From Clostridiaceae bacterium (GTDB lineage: Bacteria; Bacillota; Clostridia; Lachnospirales; Lachnospiraceae), in assembly GCA_902362865.1 (NCBI GenBank), contig CABIYE010000001.1, positions 372,001-436,000 on the forward strand: a stretch of DNA of 64,000 nt, in the 5' to 3' direction. The translations under genes and the position numbers were made by a program. Numbering within the stretch: position 1 is the stretch's first letter; every line of letters starts with the position of its first letter. Below are positions 1 to 6,360 of the stretch, in pieces. The notes below the pieces were generated by a model. It saw only the letters and a program-made list of their open reading frames with translations, searched no databases and had not been told where the DNA came from.

Positions 1-2
1 TT

Positions 3-215
3 GATAATGGAGGTGCAAAAGAGGCGGGGCTCTCTAAGGGAACAATTATTACAGAACTGGACGGAATCACAATCGACAGTATGTCTACTTTGAAGGAACA
101 GCTTCAATATTATAAAGCTGGTGAGACGGTGACTTTGACGGTACAGGTACCAAATTCCAGAGGAGAGTACACGGAGCAGGAAGTTTCTGTTACACTTGGT
201 GACAGCGCAAATTAA
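3..215 (+). CDS. HtrA/DegP-like serine protease, C-terminal PDZ end (5' partial)
   Basis: The reading frame is open from the window edge and ends at TAA 213-215, giving 71 codons of a C-terminus. The residues read AGLSKGTIITELDGITI and then a segment of the type LKEQLQYYKAGETVTLTV, which is the PDZ fold seen at the end of membrane-anchored HtrA/S1C trypsin-like proteases. The catalytic domain lies outside the window, so protease activity is inferred from the family only. The gene ends just before a hairpin terminator and is separate from the cotJ operon. Confidence 0.75.
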   Translation, partial: DNGGAKEAGLSKGTIITELDGITIDSMSTLKEQLQYYKAGETVTLTVQVPNSRGEYTEQEVSVTLGDSAN

Positions 216-230
216 ATAAACCCATGACAG

Positions 231-256
231 ACGGCAGTCCGGCGGACTGCCGTTTT
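231..256 (+). terminator. Intrinsic terminator after the PDZ gene
   Basis: Arms ACGGCAGTCC and GGACTGCCGT form a perfect 10-bp stem around a 3-nt GGC loop, followed by a short T stretch. It separates the protease gene from the cotJ operon. Confidence 0.8.
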
Positions 257-317
257 CACGTTCTGGAATATTTTCCATATCATAATACTGTAAATGTTTA
301 TGGAAGGAGTAATGCAC

Positions 318-626
318 ATGCCGAATTATCGTTATAATACACCGGAGTACATGCGCCGCGGTAATTCTTGCGGATGTCAGCAAGAACGCCGGCAAATGAC
401 AGAAAACAGGCAGACGGGACAGATGACAGAGCGGCGGACAATGCGAAATACAATGCGGGATGACATGCAGGAAGATACCTGCTGTGAATGCCTGACAGAT
501 ATGCCGCTTGCAATGGCGTATGTTCCGTGGCAGGAATGGCGTGCAATATATGATGTAGATAAAGGATTCCATTGTGGCACGATTTTCGAGGAGCTTACAA
601 AACCATTCAAGGGAGGGTGCTGTTGA
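318..626 (+). CDS. cotJA: Spore coat associated protein CotJA
   Basis: The C-terminal half carries the CotJA signature PLAMAYVPWQEWR followed by GTIFEELTKPF. The N-terminus is Gln/Arg/Met-rich and low in complexity. I prefer ATG 318 because GGAAGGAG (302-309) is then spaced normally; ATG 312 is in frame but too close. This makes a protein of 102 residues. The family is a small component of the mother-cell-assembled spore coat. The stop overlaps the start of cotJB by one base, so the two are translationally coupled. In Bacillus the cotJ operon is sigma-E dependent. CATATCAT in the upstream 60 bp resembles a sigma-E -10 element, but no convincing -35 was found. Confidence 0.9.
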   Translation: MPNYRYNTPEYMRRGNSCGCQQERRQMTENRQTGQMTERRTMRNTMRDDMQEDTCCECLTDMPLAMAYVPWQEWRAIYDVDKGFHCGTIFEELTKPFKGGCC

Positions 627-898
627 TGGCTGATAACAAACCATGCAGAAGAGAATTGATGGAATGGATCAATGTGGTAAGTTTTGCAGTAGATGATGTA
701 AAACTATTTTTGGATACACATCCTTGTGATAAACAGGCGCTTGCTTTTTTTGAAGAATATCAGAAACAGAGGAATCATGCTTTGAAAGAATACGCAAAGT
801 ATTATGGTCCGCTTACAATCGACACAGTTGATACGGATGCGTGCGAGAACTGGAGTTGGGTGAATGAACCATGGCCGTGGCAGGAAGGAGGATGCTAG
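626..898 (+). CDS. cotJB: Spore coat protein CotJB
   Basis: The 90-residue product reads MADNKPCRRELMEWINVVSF at its start and ends in a Trp-rich tail (WVNEPWPWQEG), both typical of CotJB. The start ATG overlaps the cotJA stop (TGATG), and GGGAGGG lies just upstream inside cotJA. It ends 3 bp before cotJC. The three-gene order matches the cotJABC operon of endospore formers, where the proteins are deposited together in the coat. Confidence 0.92.
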   Translation: MADNKPCRRELMEWINVVSFAVDDVKLFLDTHPCDKQALAFFEEYQKQRNHALKEYAKYYGPLTIDTVDTDACENWSWVNEPWPWQEGGC

Positions 899-901
899 TG
901 T

Positions 902-1120
902 ATGTGGAATTATGAGAAAAGATTACAGTATCCGGTAAAAATCTCACAAACCAATCCCAAAATCGCACAGGTAATCATCTCGCAGTTTGGCGGACCTGAC
1001 GGGGAACTTGCGGCTTCTATGAGGTATCTGGCTCAGCGATATACAATGCCTTATAAAGAAGTGACAGGGATATTGACGGATATAGGGACGGAAGAATCCG
1101 CCCGTAATTGTTGTTACTAA
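902..1120 (+). CDS. cotJC: CotJC N-terminal half, interrupted by the prophage
   Basis: Residues 1-65 (902-1096) are the start of the Mn-catalase-like coat protein CotJC. They include E35 in the DGELAAS motif and E65, two expected metal ligands. After E65 the frame enters phage DNA and ends with SARNCCY and a stop, so as it stands the product is a 72-residue fragment without a complete metal site. The missing part starts at 34843. Joining 902-1096 to 34843-35259 gives a 203-residue protein of normal family length with no frame change. See the prophage and att entries. Confidence 0.93.
   Translation: MWNYEKRLQYPVKISQTNPKIAQVIISQFGGPDGELAASMRYLAQRYTMPYKEVTGILTDIGTEESARNCCY
1089..1112. other. 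attL: crossover core plus one phage arm
   Basis: The 8-bp core CGGAAGAA (1089-1096) is shared with 34835-34842 at the other end. To its right, 1097-1112 (TCCGCCCGTAATTGTT) is the exact reverse complement of the 16 bases ending at 34838. Left of the core is host cotJC; right of it is phage. The core codes for the Thr-Glu-Glu part of cotJC. Confidence 0.92.
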
Positions 1121-1122
1121 TG

Positions 1123-1155
1123 AAAAAGCCCCTAAATACGCGGGATTCGGGGCTT
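1123..1155 (-). terminator. Terminator of the integrase gene
   Basis: Read on the minus strand, AAGCCCC and GGGGCTT form a 7-bp stem followed by a T run. The stem overlaps the last codons of the integrase and lies 10-40 bp from the attL crossover, so integrase transcription ends before it reaches cotJC. Confidence 0.8.
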
Positions 1156-2688
1156 AAGTGTCAGTTCAAAAGTGGGGGTGTCTTTCTTCCCACGTTTATT
1201 TTTTTCTGTTTTCTTATATTCTACACCTTCCAGGAGAATTTTCAACGCTTTATTCCGTTCCGGGATGGACAGCTCCCAGTAATAGGCAAGGAGGCTTTTG
1301 CAGGCCGGGAGAAAATTATTGATGTTGGCGTCTTTTTCCTTTTCATATTCCAGATCCTTTTCCAGAATTGCTAATTGTGTGGTTGATTCCCGGATGCGCT
1401 CCTGAAGCTTCTGTGAGCGTTCTAAGAAGGTTTGGGTAGAATACACACCCTGTTCCAGTAAATCATGCAGACGCTCATTTTGTTGAATCAGGAGGGCATG
1501 ATTGTGTTGTGCTGCGTCAACAAGCTTTTGCTTTTCCGGTACATTACTTTCTGGAAGCAGGGACTTGAGTTCGTATCCAGATACCCAATCTTCCAGACAT
1601 GCAATCAGCTGCTTTTCTACCAGTGTAAGTGGGCTGCCGACGGTGGGGCATCCGTCTGTTTTGCAAATCAGCATATCATACTTTGCCCCGTTTTTAAATG
1701 CAGGGTTGGCAGCAGGACGCCTTTGCAGACGTTTCTTGCATTCGTTGCAGATAAGAAGTCCGGCAAGCGGATTCTTCGTACCGTAAGACTCCGGAGGTTT
1801 TGGCGTTCCAAGACCGAGGTATGACTGGGCTTCTGCAAACATGTCGTGCTCAATCAATCTGGGCTGACGTCCCTCCACGATAATATCATAATTCCCGGAG
1901 CGTGGTCTGGTCTTAACTGGTGAACCATCCACGATCTGAACAGATTGCTTCCTTTTTCCGATAGCCACTTTCTTATCATTTACCGGGTTGGAAAGAATTT
2001 CCCGGATAGTGCTCTCTGTCCATTTTCCCCCATTTCTCGGCTTGATTCCACGGTCATTCAAGTGGTGGACGATAAAAGTTACCCCTACACGGTCAGAGCC
2101 GGTGAAAAGGGAAAATATGAGCTTTACGACAGGCGCTTCGGTTTCGTTAAGTATGAGCGTCCATCCTTTTTCGGATTCCAGTTTTTTTCTGTCCCATCCA
2201 TAAGGAGCTGAATTGAACGGCCACTTCCCTTCCTGAACGGCCGCATACCTTCCGGCCTGCATCCTCCGTTTGATGGTCTTATATTCCCTCCGGGACATAA
2301 ATAACCCAAACTCAAAATATTCCTGATCGAACTCATTTGCCGGGTTATATGTTTTGAGAGGTGTGATAATGAGCGTGTTTGAATACTGGAAGGCACGCTG
2401 AACCATTCCTTGATCTATGGTGTCACCTCTTGCCAGACGCTCCACTTCCATGACGAGTACACCGTCCCACAGACCGGATTCTACTTCGTGGAGAACCTGC
2501 TGGATGACCGGACGGTCCGCAATTGTCTCGCCGGATACAACCTCACGGTAGATAGCCCCGATGATAAGATTCTGCCGTTTGGCAACGGATAGGAGTGTGT
2601 GCTCATGCCTTGCCAGAGTCTCGCCTTCTCCGTGCTGTTCCGCTTCTAAATCCTTTCGGGATTTTCTTAAATAAATACAATATGACAT
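1132..2688 (-). CDS. Large serine recombinase (phage integrase)
   Basis: The 518-residue protein begins MSYCIYLRKSRKD, where S10 is the catalytic serine of the resolvase domain (about residues 1-150), with the later motif EVERLARGD. A recombinase domain follows (about 160-275: YGWDRKK and NDRGIKPRNGGKW), then a zinc ribbon (CNECKKRL and CKTDGC, about 317-350) and a long coiled coil (about 380-450). This is the standard layout for integrases that use short asymmetric attB and attP sites. The gene abuts attL and points toward it. Its start is preceded by AAAGGAAGTGATAG. It should catalyse both integration into cotJC and, with a directionality factor, excision. Confidence 0.95.
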   Translation of the reverse strand: MSYCIYLRKSRKDLEAEQHGEGETLARHEHTLLSVAKRQNLIIGAIYREVVSGETIADRPVIQQVLHEVESGLWDGVLVMEVERLARGDTIDQGMVQRAFQYSNTLIITPLKTYNPANEFDQEYFEFGLFMSRREYKTIKRRMQAGRYAAVQEGKWPFNSAPYGWDRKKLESEKGWTLILNETEAPVVKLIFSLFTGSDRVGVTFIVHHLNDRGIKPRNGGKWTESTIREILSNPVNDKKVAIGKRKQSVQIVDGSPVKTRPRSGNYDIIVEGRQPRLIEHDMFAEAQSYLGLGTPKPPESYGTKNPLAGLLICNECKKRLQRRPAANPAFKNGAKYDMLICKTDGCPTVGSPLTLVEKQLIACLEDWVSGYELKSLLPESNVPEKQKLVDAAQHNHALLIQQNERLHDLLEQGVYSTQTFLERSQKLQERIRESTTQLAILEKDLEYEKEKDANINNFLPACKSLLAYYWELSIPERNKALKILLEGVEYKKTEKNKRGKKDTPTFELTLKPRIPRI

Positions 2689-2706
2689 TCTATCACTTCC
2701 TTTGTA

Positions 2707-2752
2707 AATTTATGAAAAAAGAGTATAAAAAATACACCTGTACAGGTGCCAA
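2707..2752 (-). promoter_or_regulatory. Integrase promoter region with a palindromic operator
   Basis: On the minus strand a -35-like TTGGCA (2747-2752) and -10-like TATACT (2722-2727) flank a perfect 14-bp palindrome CACCTGTACAGGTG (2735-2748); the 19-bp spacer is long. Nearer the start, CATAAATT (2707-2714) fits the CATAnnnT -10 pattern of sporulation sigma factors E and K, with GTATT about 16 bp upstream as a weak -35 match. Both readings are tentative. Confidence 0.45.
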
Positions 2753-2759
2753 AGGTTTG

Positions 2760-2905
2760 TGATATAATCTACTTGTTCAGGGTAGACTATATTGACCTTT
2801 GGTCTGTATAGCATCTTAAAGACCGTTCCTGCTTACGCAGGGGCGGTTTAAGTAACTATTGGAATAGTCGTCCTAATCTTTGTCAGGGAGCAGGACGGCT
2901 ATTTT
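2760..2905 (+). ncRNA. Candidate antitoxin RNA opposite the small toxin gene
   Basis: An extended -10 element, TGATATAAT (2760-2768), would start a plus-strand RNA near 2775. The transcribed stretch folds into a long hairpin around TTCCTGC-TTAC-GCAGGGG (2814-2852) and ends at the bidirectional hairpin 2866-2905. It would overlap the 3' end of the convergent toxin mRNA, as in TxpA/RatA-type and BsrG/SR4-type type I systems. The promoter lacks a good -35, so this is inference from sequence layout. Confidence 0.45.
2866..2905. terminator. Bidirectional terminator between toxin and antisense RNA
   Basis: AGTCGTCCT (2866-2874) pairs with AGGACGGCT (2892-2900) with one wobble. T-rich bases follow on the plus strand and an ATT-containing stretch on the minus strand. 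It sits directly after the toxin stop codon. Confidence 0.6.
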
Positions 2906-2982
2906 CTATGTGTGTAAGTCAGTATTGCAACAATCAGTAACGCTACGGAAACTATCAGCTGTAATTCTTCGTACGTGTTCAT
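2899..2982 (-). CDS. Putative holin-like type I toxin peptide (27 residues)
   Basis: The start ATG (2982-2980) is preceded by GAAAGAGGTGGTGTCT, a strong ribosome site. The peptide begins MNTYEELQLIVSVALL, continues as a single hydrophobic helix (IVAILTY) and ends THRK. Start (M-T-Y-E-x-L), length and helix match the small putative holin-like toxins common in Firmicutes prophages, which depolarise the membrane when not repressed by an antisense RNA. It is too short for ordinary gene callers. A stable 5' hairpin (CCCAG-TTGC-CTGGG, about 3035-3050) lies in the leader. Function is inferred from similarity only. Confidence 0.65.
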   Translation of the reverse strand: MNTYEELQLIVSVALLIVAILTYTHRK

Positions 2983-3127
2983 AGACACCACCTCTTTCGC
3001 AAGACTCCGAAACAGATGGAAAGCTGTCCTTCCCAGTTGCCTGGGTAAAGATATTATTTAGTTGGTTCCCGGCGCCGGAGCACCAGGCGTGCTTGAATTA
3101 AAGACTGGATAATTTTATGCTTATAAA

Positions 3128-3982
3128 TTACTCTTCCAATGTGAGTAATCTGTTAGAAATTGCCTGTGTTAAGTTATTTTGCTGTGTTGCAGTCAAATTT
3201 GAGGAAGTTCGTATAACAATGCTTCCTAATACTGTATGTGAACCAGAGTTAAGAATACCTGCTCCATCAAATGCAGAGAGGTAAGTATTTCTTTTTTCAG
3301 CATCTTCAGCGGATACATAAACTTCGACACATCCACCACAATCGGTTCCTTTATCTACTATATCGCTTCCATAAACGTCATCTTGATTAATCCACGAACT
3401 TGAAAAATATATTGCGGCAGTATATCCACCTTGCTTGTTCAGATTGCCATTGGGGTCATGGTCTTCTGTAACAGCCTGACATGCAGAAATGCCGTCAATA
3501 CCTTGTAAGCGCTGTACGATAAAATCACCACTTGGATTTGTGATTTGCTTCATTTGCTTTACGCTATTTTCTAATGCGGCTTGCTTATCTGCAATATTAG
3601 CAATGGCAGAAGAATAATCTAATGGTTCAAGTAATTTTTGAGTGGCAGAATTGATGTCAGAAGTTTTGTCTGGAAGTTCCGGGATGGTTCGCTTTTCAAG
3701 ATTAGCATCTGAAATAGCTAAAGTAACATCGTTTATCACAGTTTCGTCATAGACAGGTTCATTTGCGTCTAAAACTGCTTGCGCAGAATCAATTGCATTA
3801 TCAAGCTCAGAATTTTTTTCCGCTACTTGTTTTGCGACAATATTGAATTCCGATACGGCTGTGTCGTACGGTTTTTTGATTTGGAAGTACCAAAAACATA
3901 GCCCTGCGACAACAACAGCGATAATCGCAACAATTAAAATAATAAATTTCCCTGTGACTTTTTTTCTACTTTTTTCCTCCAT
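3128..3982 (-). CDS. Membrane-anchored extracellular protein of unknown function
   Basis: Starting at ATG 3982, the 284-residue product has a short basic head (MEEKSRKKVTGK), one hydrophobic helix (FIILIVAIIAVVVAGLCFWY) and a long outside-facing part rich in Ala, Asp and Asn, with predicted helices. An in-frame TTG at 4048 would add 22 residues but has no better ribosome site. The C-terminal 100 residues contain a DCGGC motif. The gene lies in the lysogenic-conversion position between integrase and repressor, so it may be expressed from the lysogen and change the cell surface. I do not recognise a family with confidence. Confidence 0.7.
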   Translation of the reverse strand: MEEKSRKKVTGKFIILIVAIIAVVVAGLCFWYFQIKKPYDTAVSEFNIVAKQVAEKNSELDNAIDSAQAVLDANEPVYDETVINDVTLAISDANLEKRTIPELPDKTSDINSATQKLLEPLDYSSAIANIADKQAALENSVKQMKQITNPSGDFIVQRLQGIDGISACQAVTEDHDPNGNLNKQGGYTAAIYFSSSWINQDDVYGSDIVDKGTDCGGCVEVYVSAEDAEKRNTYLSAFDGAGILNSGSHTVLGSIVIRTSSNLTATQQNNLTQAISNRLLTLEE

Positions 3983-4093
3983 ATGTCTCTTTACCTCTCT
4001 TTCTTTAGTTTTGAGAAGCCGTCTATCTTGAAGTGTTAGAATTTCCAATATTTACCAGTAGTCATTAACCACAATTTATACTACAGTAGAAAT

Positions 4094-4291
4094 ATGAAAA
4101 TTTTACTTGGCGAAATAATGTATAGGAAAAACTTAACAATACGCCAAGTTTCTATTCTTACAGGCGTCCCAAGATCCACAATATCAGACATAATATCTGG
4201 GAAAACCAGTCCACGGATGGAAACGATGGAACAACTGGCAGCAGGCTTGAAGATCAGGATTGCCGACCTGTATGAATCTGATTACAAATAA
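4094..4291 (+). CDS. XRE-family helix-turn-helix regulator
   Basis: A 65-residue single-domain HTH protein. The recognition region reads RQVSILTGVPRSTISDIISG, and the tail (METMEQLAAGLKIRIADLYESD) is the typical end of a Cro/CI-type domain. It diverges from the membrane protein gene to its left. No strong ribosome site is seen, so ATG 4094 or the internal ATG at 4121 could be used. It may tune lysogeny or integrase expression. Confidence 0.75.
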   Translation: MKILLGEIMYRKNLTIRQVSILTGVPRSTISDIISGKTSPRMETMEQLAAGLKIRIADLYESDYK

Positions 4292-4410
4292 GTGTCCGTA
4301 TTTTCGGACAAATTTCAAAATGCCATAAGTTTTGTAATTTTAATGTGTCTGCATTAATAGAAGATAAAATATAGCACGTAAAAAACCAATGCAAAACGGA
4401 GGGCGTACAT

Positions 4411-4536
4411 ATGAAAAATAATGATGAAAACAAAAAAATGGAAAATATCAAAAGTATAGTTGAATTACTAACGAGAGAGACACCAGAAAAGGTTTCTGAA
4501 ATACTGGCGTTCATCAAAAGTTATCTCTCGAAGTAA
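4411..4536 (+). CDS. Small phage protein, 41 residues
   Basis: ATG 4411 follows CGGAGGG (4397-4403) at good spacing. The peptide begins MKNNDENKKMENIKSIVELL and continues as a charged, helical sequence ending IKSYLSK. It resembles short partner proteins found next to phage repressors, but I cannot name it. Its mRNA ends at the 4547-4572 hairpin, which also underlies the end of the repressor gene on the other strand. Confidence 0.6.
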   Translation: MKNNDENKKMENIKSIVELLTRETPEKVSEILAFIKSYLSK

Positions 4537-4543
4537 TACAATA

Positions 4544-4942
4544 TTAAGAGTCAGTTTGCTGGCTCTTTTTTAAATTCTCCACATATTGTAACGCTATTTT
4601 TTCAAGGACGGATTTACTTGTATCATCTAATTGCTCATAGGTAACAATTAAAGCCTGTATAGCGTTCGCTACTGCCGAATCTTTATCTTTCAGGAGGAGT
4701 CCGGCGTATTTCATCAGCTTTTCCTGTTCGGTTATCTCTTCAAACATTTCCCCTTCTCCTGTGCGAAGCCAGGTTTCATTTACGCCGAATTCCCTGCAGA
4801 TAGATAAGATGATTGCATCAATTGGTGTATTTCTTCCAGTTTCATAATTTGCATAGGAATTTCTTTTAATTCCAATTCTATCAGCGAATTCTTGTTGAGT
4901 TATATCAAGGGATTTTCGCAATAGTCTTAGTCGTTCCTTCAT
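4544..4942 (-). CDS. Phage repressor, CI-like XRE family
   Basis: The 132-residue protein has an N-terminal HTH (TQQEFADRIGIKRNSYANYE, about residues 14-33), followed by ICREFGVNETWLRTGEGEMF, the usual link in Firmicutes phage repressors. The C-terminal part is helical and lacks a LexA-like protease Ser/Lys pair, so induction would not be by simple RecA-dependent self-cleavage. It is divergent from the early operon, with operator repeats between them. Confidence 0.88.
   Translation of the reverse strand: MKERLRLLRKSLDITQQEFADRIGIKRNSYANYETGRNTPIDAIILSICREFGVNETWLRTGEGEMFEEITEQEKLMKYAGLLLKDKDSAVANAIQALIVTYEQLDDTSKSVLEKIALQYVENLKKSQQTDS
4547..4572 (+). terminator. Terminator after the 41-residue gene
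   Basis: AGAGTCAG and CTGGCTCT form an 8-bp stem with one wobble around TTTG, followed by six or more T. It overlaps the 3' end of the convergent repressor gene. Confidence 0.75.
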
Positions 4943-4963
4943 TCACTCACCACCTTTAAAATG

Positions 4964-5051
4964 AAGATACCACAAAAATGTGCTAAAGTCAACAAAAAGT
5001 GCTAATACCAACAAAAAATATCTTGACAAAAGCTTCTATAGCACATATAAT
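4964..5051. promoter_or_regulatory. Lysogeny switch: divergent promoters and operator half-sites
   Basis: Early rightward promoter: TTGACA (5023-5028), 17 bp, TATAAT (5046-5051), a perfect consensus. Leftward repressor promoter on the minus strand: TTGACT (4992-4987), 17 bp, TATCTT (4969-4964). The motif GTGCTA occurs at 4980 and 4999, and its complement TAGCAC at 5039, within or beside both promoters. These are likely repressor half-sites. The two direct copies sit in a longer repeat ending AACAAAAA. Confidence 0.8.
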
Positions 5052-5086
5052 TGTTTCAAAAGCAACAAGAAAGCGAGGTGATAAAG

Positions 5087-5239
5087 ATGCTGCATACAAT
5101 ATCTGTGCCGGCAATGGCAATAGCAGTTATTTTGATAGCAATTAATCAGATTTTGTTTATCAGGCATATTAAGGCAGTATATAAGGAAGTGCTGATATTA
5201 CAGCAGCAGCTGCAGCGATTAATGAAACAACTAAACTAA
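5087..5239 (+). CDS. Small membrane protein, first early gene
   Basis: The 50-residue product starts at ATG 5087 after AAGCGAGGTGATAAAG. It has one membrane helix (ISVPAMAIAVILIAINQILF) and an amphipathic basic tail rich in Leu and Gln. It is the first gene after the consensus early promoter. Its end overlaps a convergent gene by 71 bp. No family is recognised. Confidence 0.55.
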   Translation: MLHTISVPAMAIAVILIAINQILFIRHIKAVYKEVLILQQQLQRLMKQLN

Positions 5240-5450
5240 TCCAAAAACGTCTACGGTTGATTTTGGATTCTCGTTCAGAGTTTTCTTGCATTTTACGAAG
5301 AATATCGCACGTTTCAAATACGCAATCTTCAAGCATACCATTGTATTCTTGCTCAGGGATAATGCCCGAAGCGATTCGCTCGTGATTTTCTTCAATGGCG
5401 TTTTGCATGCTGTCCACGATTTTAGAAATATCAGTATTATCAAAATTCAT
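5169..5450 (-). CDS. Small phage membrane protein, 93 residues
   Basis: The minus-strand product has an acidic soluble N-terminal part (SKIVDSMQNAIEENHERI and GMLEDCVFETCDILRKMQE) and a C-terminal membrane helix (FWISLVVSLIAAAAAVISAL) after a basic NRRR stop. The composition looks like a real tail-anchored protein. AAAGGATT lies upstream of ATG 5450. It runs against the early operon, which is unusual. No function can be assigned. Confidence 0.5.
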   Translation of the reverse strand: MNFDNTDISKIVDSMQNAIEENHERIASGIIPEQEYNGMLEDCVFETCDILRKMQENSERESKINRRRFWISLVVSLIAAAAAVISALPYILP

Positions 5451-5516
5451 AACAAGGTAATCCTTTCATTTATTTAATTAAGAGGATTGTACCACAAAAA
5501 AGGTGAGGTGATAAAT

Positions 5517-5669
5517 ATGCTGGGTTTAGAACAGGAAAAAGAGAAAGAGATAAAAAACATGGTATCCATTTTGGAGCAGATTGATTTACCAGGTATTCTT
5601 CTGCTTACGAGGGATGCCAACACCCTTCTGATGCATCAGAAGGAGGAAGAAGCAAGGAAAACAGGATAG
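5517..5669 (+). CDS. Small early phage protein, 50 residues
   Basis: ATG 5517 follows AAGGTGAGGTGATAAAT. The peptide has a charged helix (EQEKEKEIKNMVSILEQI) and then LPGILLLTRDANTLL. Similar short proteins sit in early operons of related prophages, but I know no function. Confidence 0.55.
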   Translation: MLGLEQEKEKEIKNMVSILEQIDLPGILLLTRDANTLLMHQKEEEARKTG

Positions 5670-5758
5670 GAGGTGAAGGAGGGAAATTATACCAGATAAC
5701 AGCAACAAGTACAAACCGTAATGCATACATATTAGTAAGAAAACCGAGGTGATGCAGG

Positions 5759-5908
5759 TTGATTGTAGAAACCAAAAAAAGAGGAGAGTGCACCTGCCAT
5801 ATTGACGATAGTGGGTATTCCGGGAAGAACCCGGAAGAAGTTGAAAGAATCATCCAGACATTTTCAGAGTTTATTCTGGAGTGTCTGCGGAAGAGAAACG
5901 CTGCTTAA
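5759..5908 (+). CDS. Small early phage protein, TTG start
   Basis: TTG 5759 lies 7 bp after GAGGTG; the nearby ATG at 5752 is in another frame and stops soon. The 49 residues include CTCHIDDSGYSGKNPEEVER and a helical end (FSEFILECLRKRNAA). The Cys-x-Cys-His start could bind a metal, but this is only suggestive. Confidence 0.5.
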   Translation: MIVETKKRGECTCHIDDSGYSGKNPEEVERIIQTFSEFILECLRKRNAA

Positions 5909-5932
5909 AGCAGCGGAAGGGAGGGACAAGCA

Positions 5933-6100
5933 TTGAAAGAGATCCAGTTAATCAGCATCCGGCGGCTCGACGCCATAGACATCAGCCGGCAGCCGGACAG
6001 ACCGGAGCGGAAACAGGCGCAGGAGTTTAACACGGTGAACGGGGCGCTGCTGGGAGTTATCCTGGCGGAGCTTATCATGATAGCGGTATTGATTCCATAA
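5933..6100 (+). CDS. Small early phage membrane protein, TTG start
   Basis: GGGAGGG (5919-5925) precedes TTG 5933. The 55-residue product has an Arg-rich front (SIRRLDAIDISRQPDRPERK) and a C-terminal hydrophobic helix (ALLGVILAELIMIAVLIP). It ends at the ribosome site of the next gene. Function unknown. Confidence 0.55.
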   Translation: MKEIQLISIRRLDAIDISRQPDRPERKQAQEFNTVNGALLGVILAELIMIAVLIP

Positions 6101-6113
6101 GGAGGTGAAAAGG

Positions 6114-6323
6114 ATGGAGACATTAAGGCCGTATGACGAGCTGAAGGACGAGCCCCGAACAGGCTGGGATGCAGAATCCATAGGCTATGCCTTGGCTGCC
6201 GGGAAAACGCTCTACGTGGACGGCAATGGCGATGTATGGACGGAAGGGGCGCGGGAATATGCCGGGAGAATCAAAAACGAGTGCCCGGACACGGCGGCAA
6301 CCGTGGGGCACTCAAGTAATTAA
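6114..6323 (+). CDS. Small early phage protein, 69 residues
   Basis: ATG 6114 is placed 8 bp after AAGGAGG (6099-6105); an in-frame GTG at 6105 overlaps that site and is less likely. The product contains DELKDEPRTGWDAESIGYAL and GKTLYVDGNGDVWTEGAREY. I do not recognise a family; the spacing shows it belongs to the early operon. Confidence 0.55.
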   Translation: METLRPYDELKDEPRTGWDAESIGYALAAGKTLYVDGNGDVWTEGAREYAGRIKNECPDTAATVGHSSN

Positions 6324-6360
6324 GCAAATTAAGTATAACGGAATTGGAGGAAATAGTCAA

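Noticed and set aside
257..300. Sigma-E promoter of the cotJ operon
   Set aside because: CATATCAT fits a -10, but no -35 at correct distance was found, so it is not listed as a feature.
5680..5735. Tiny frame after AAGGAGGG at 5678-5690
   Set aside because: It would need an ATA start and gives only about ten residues.
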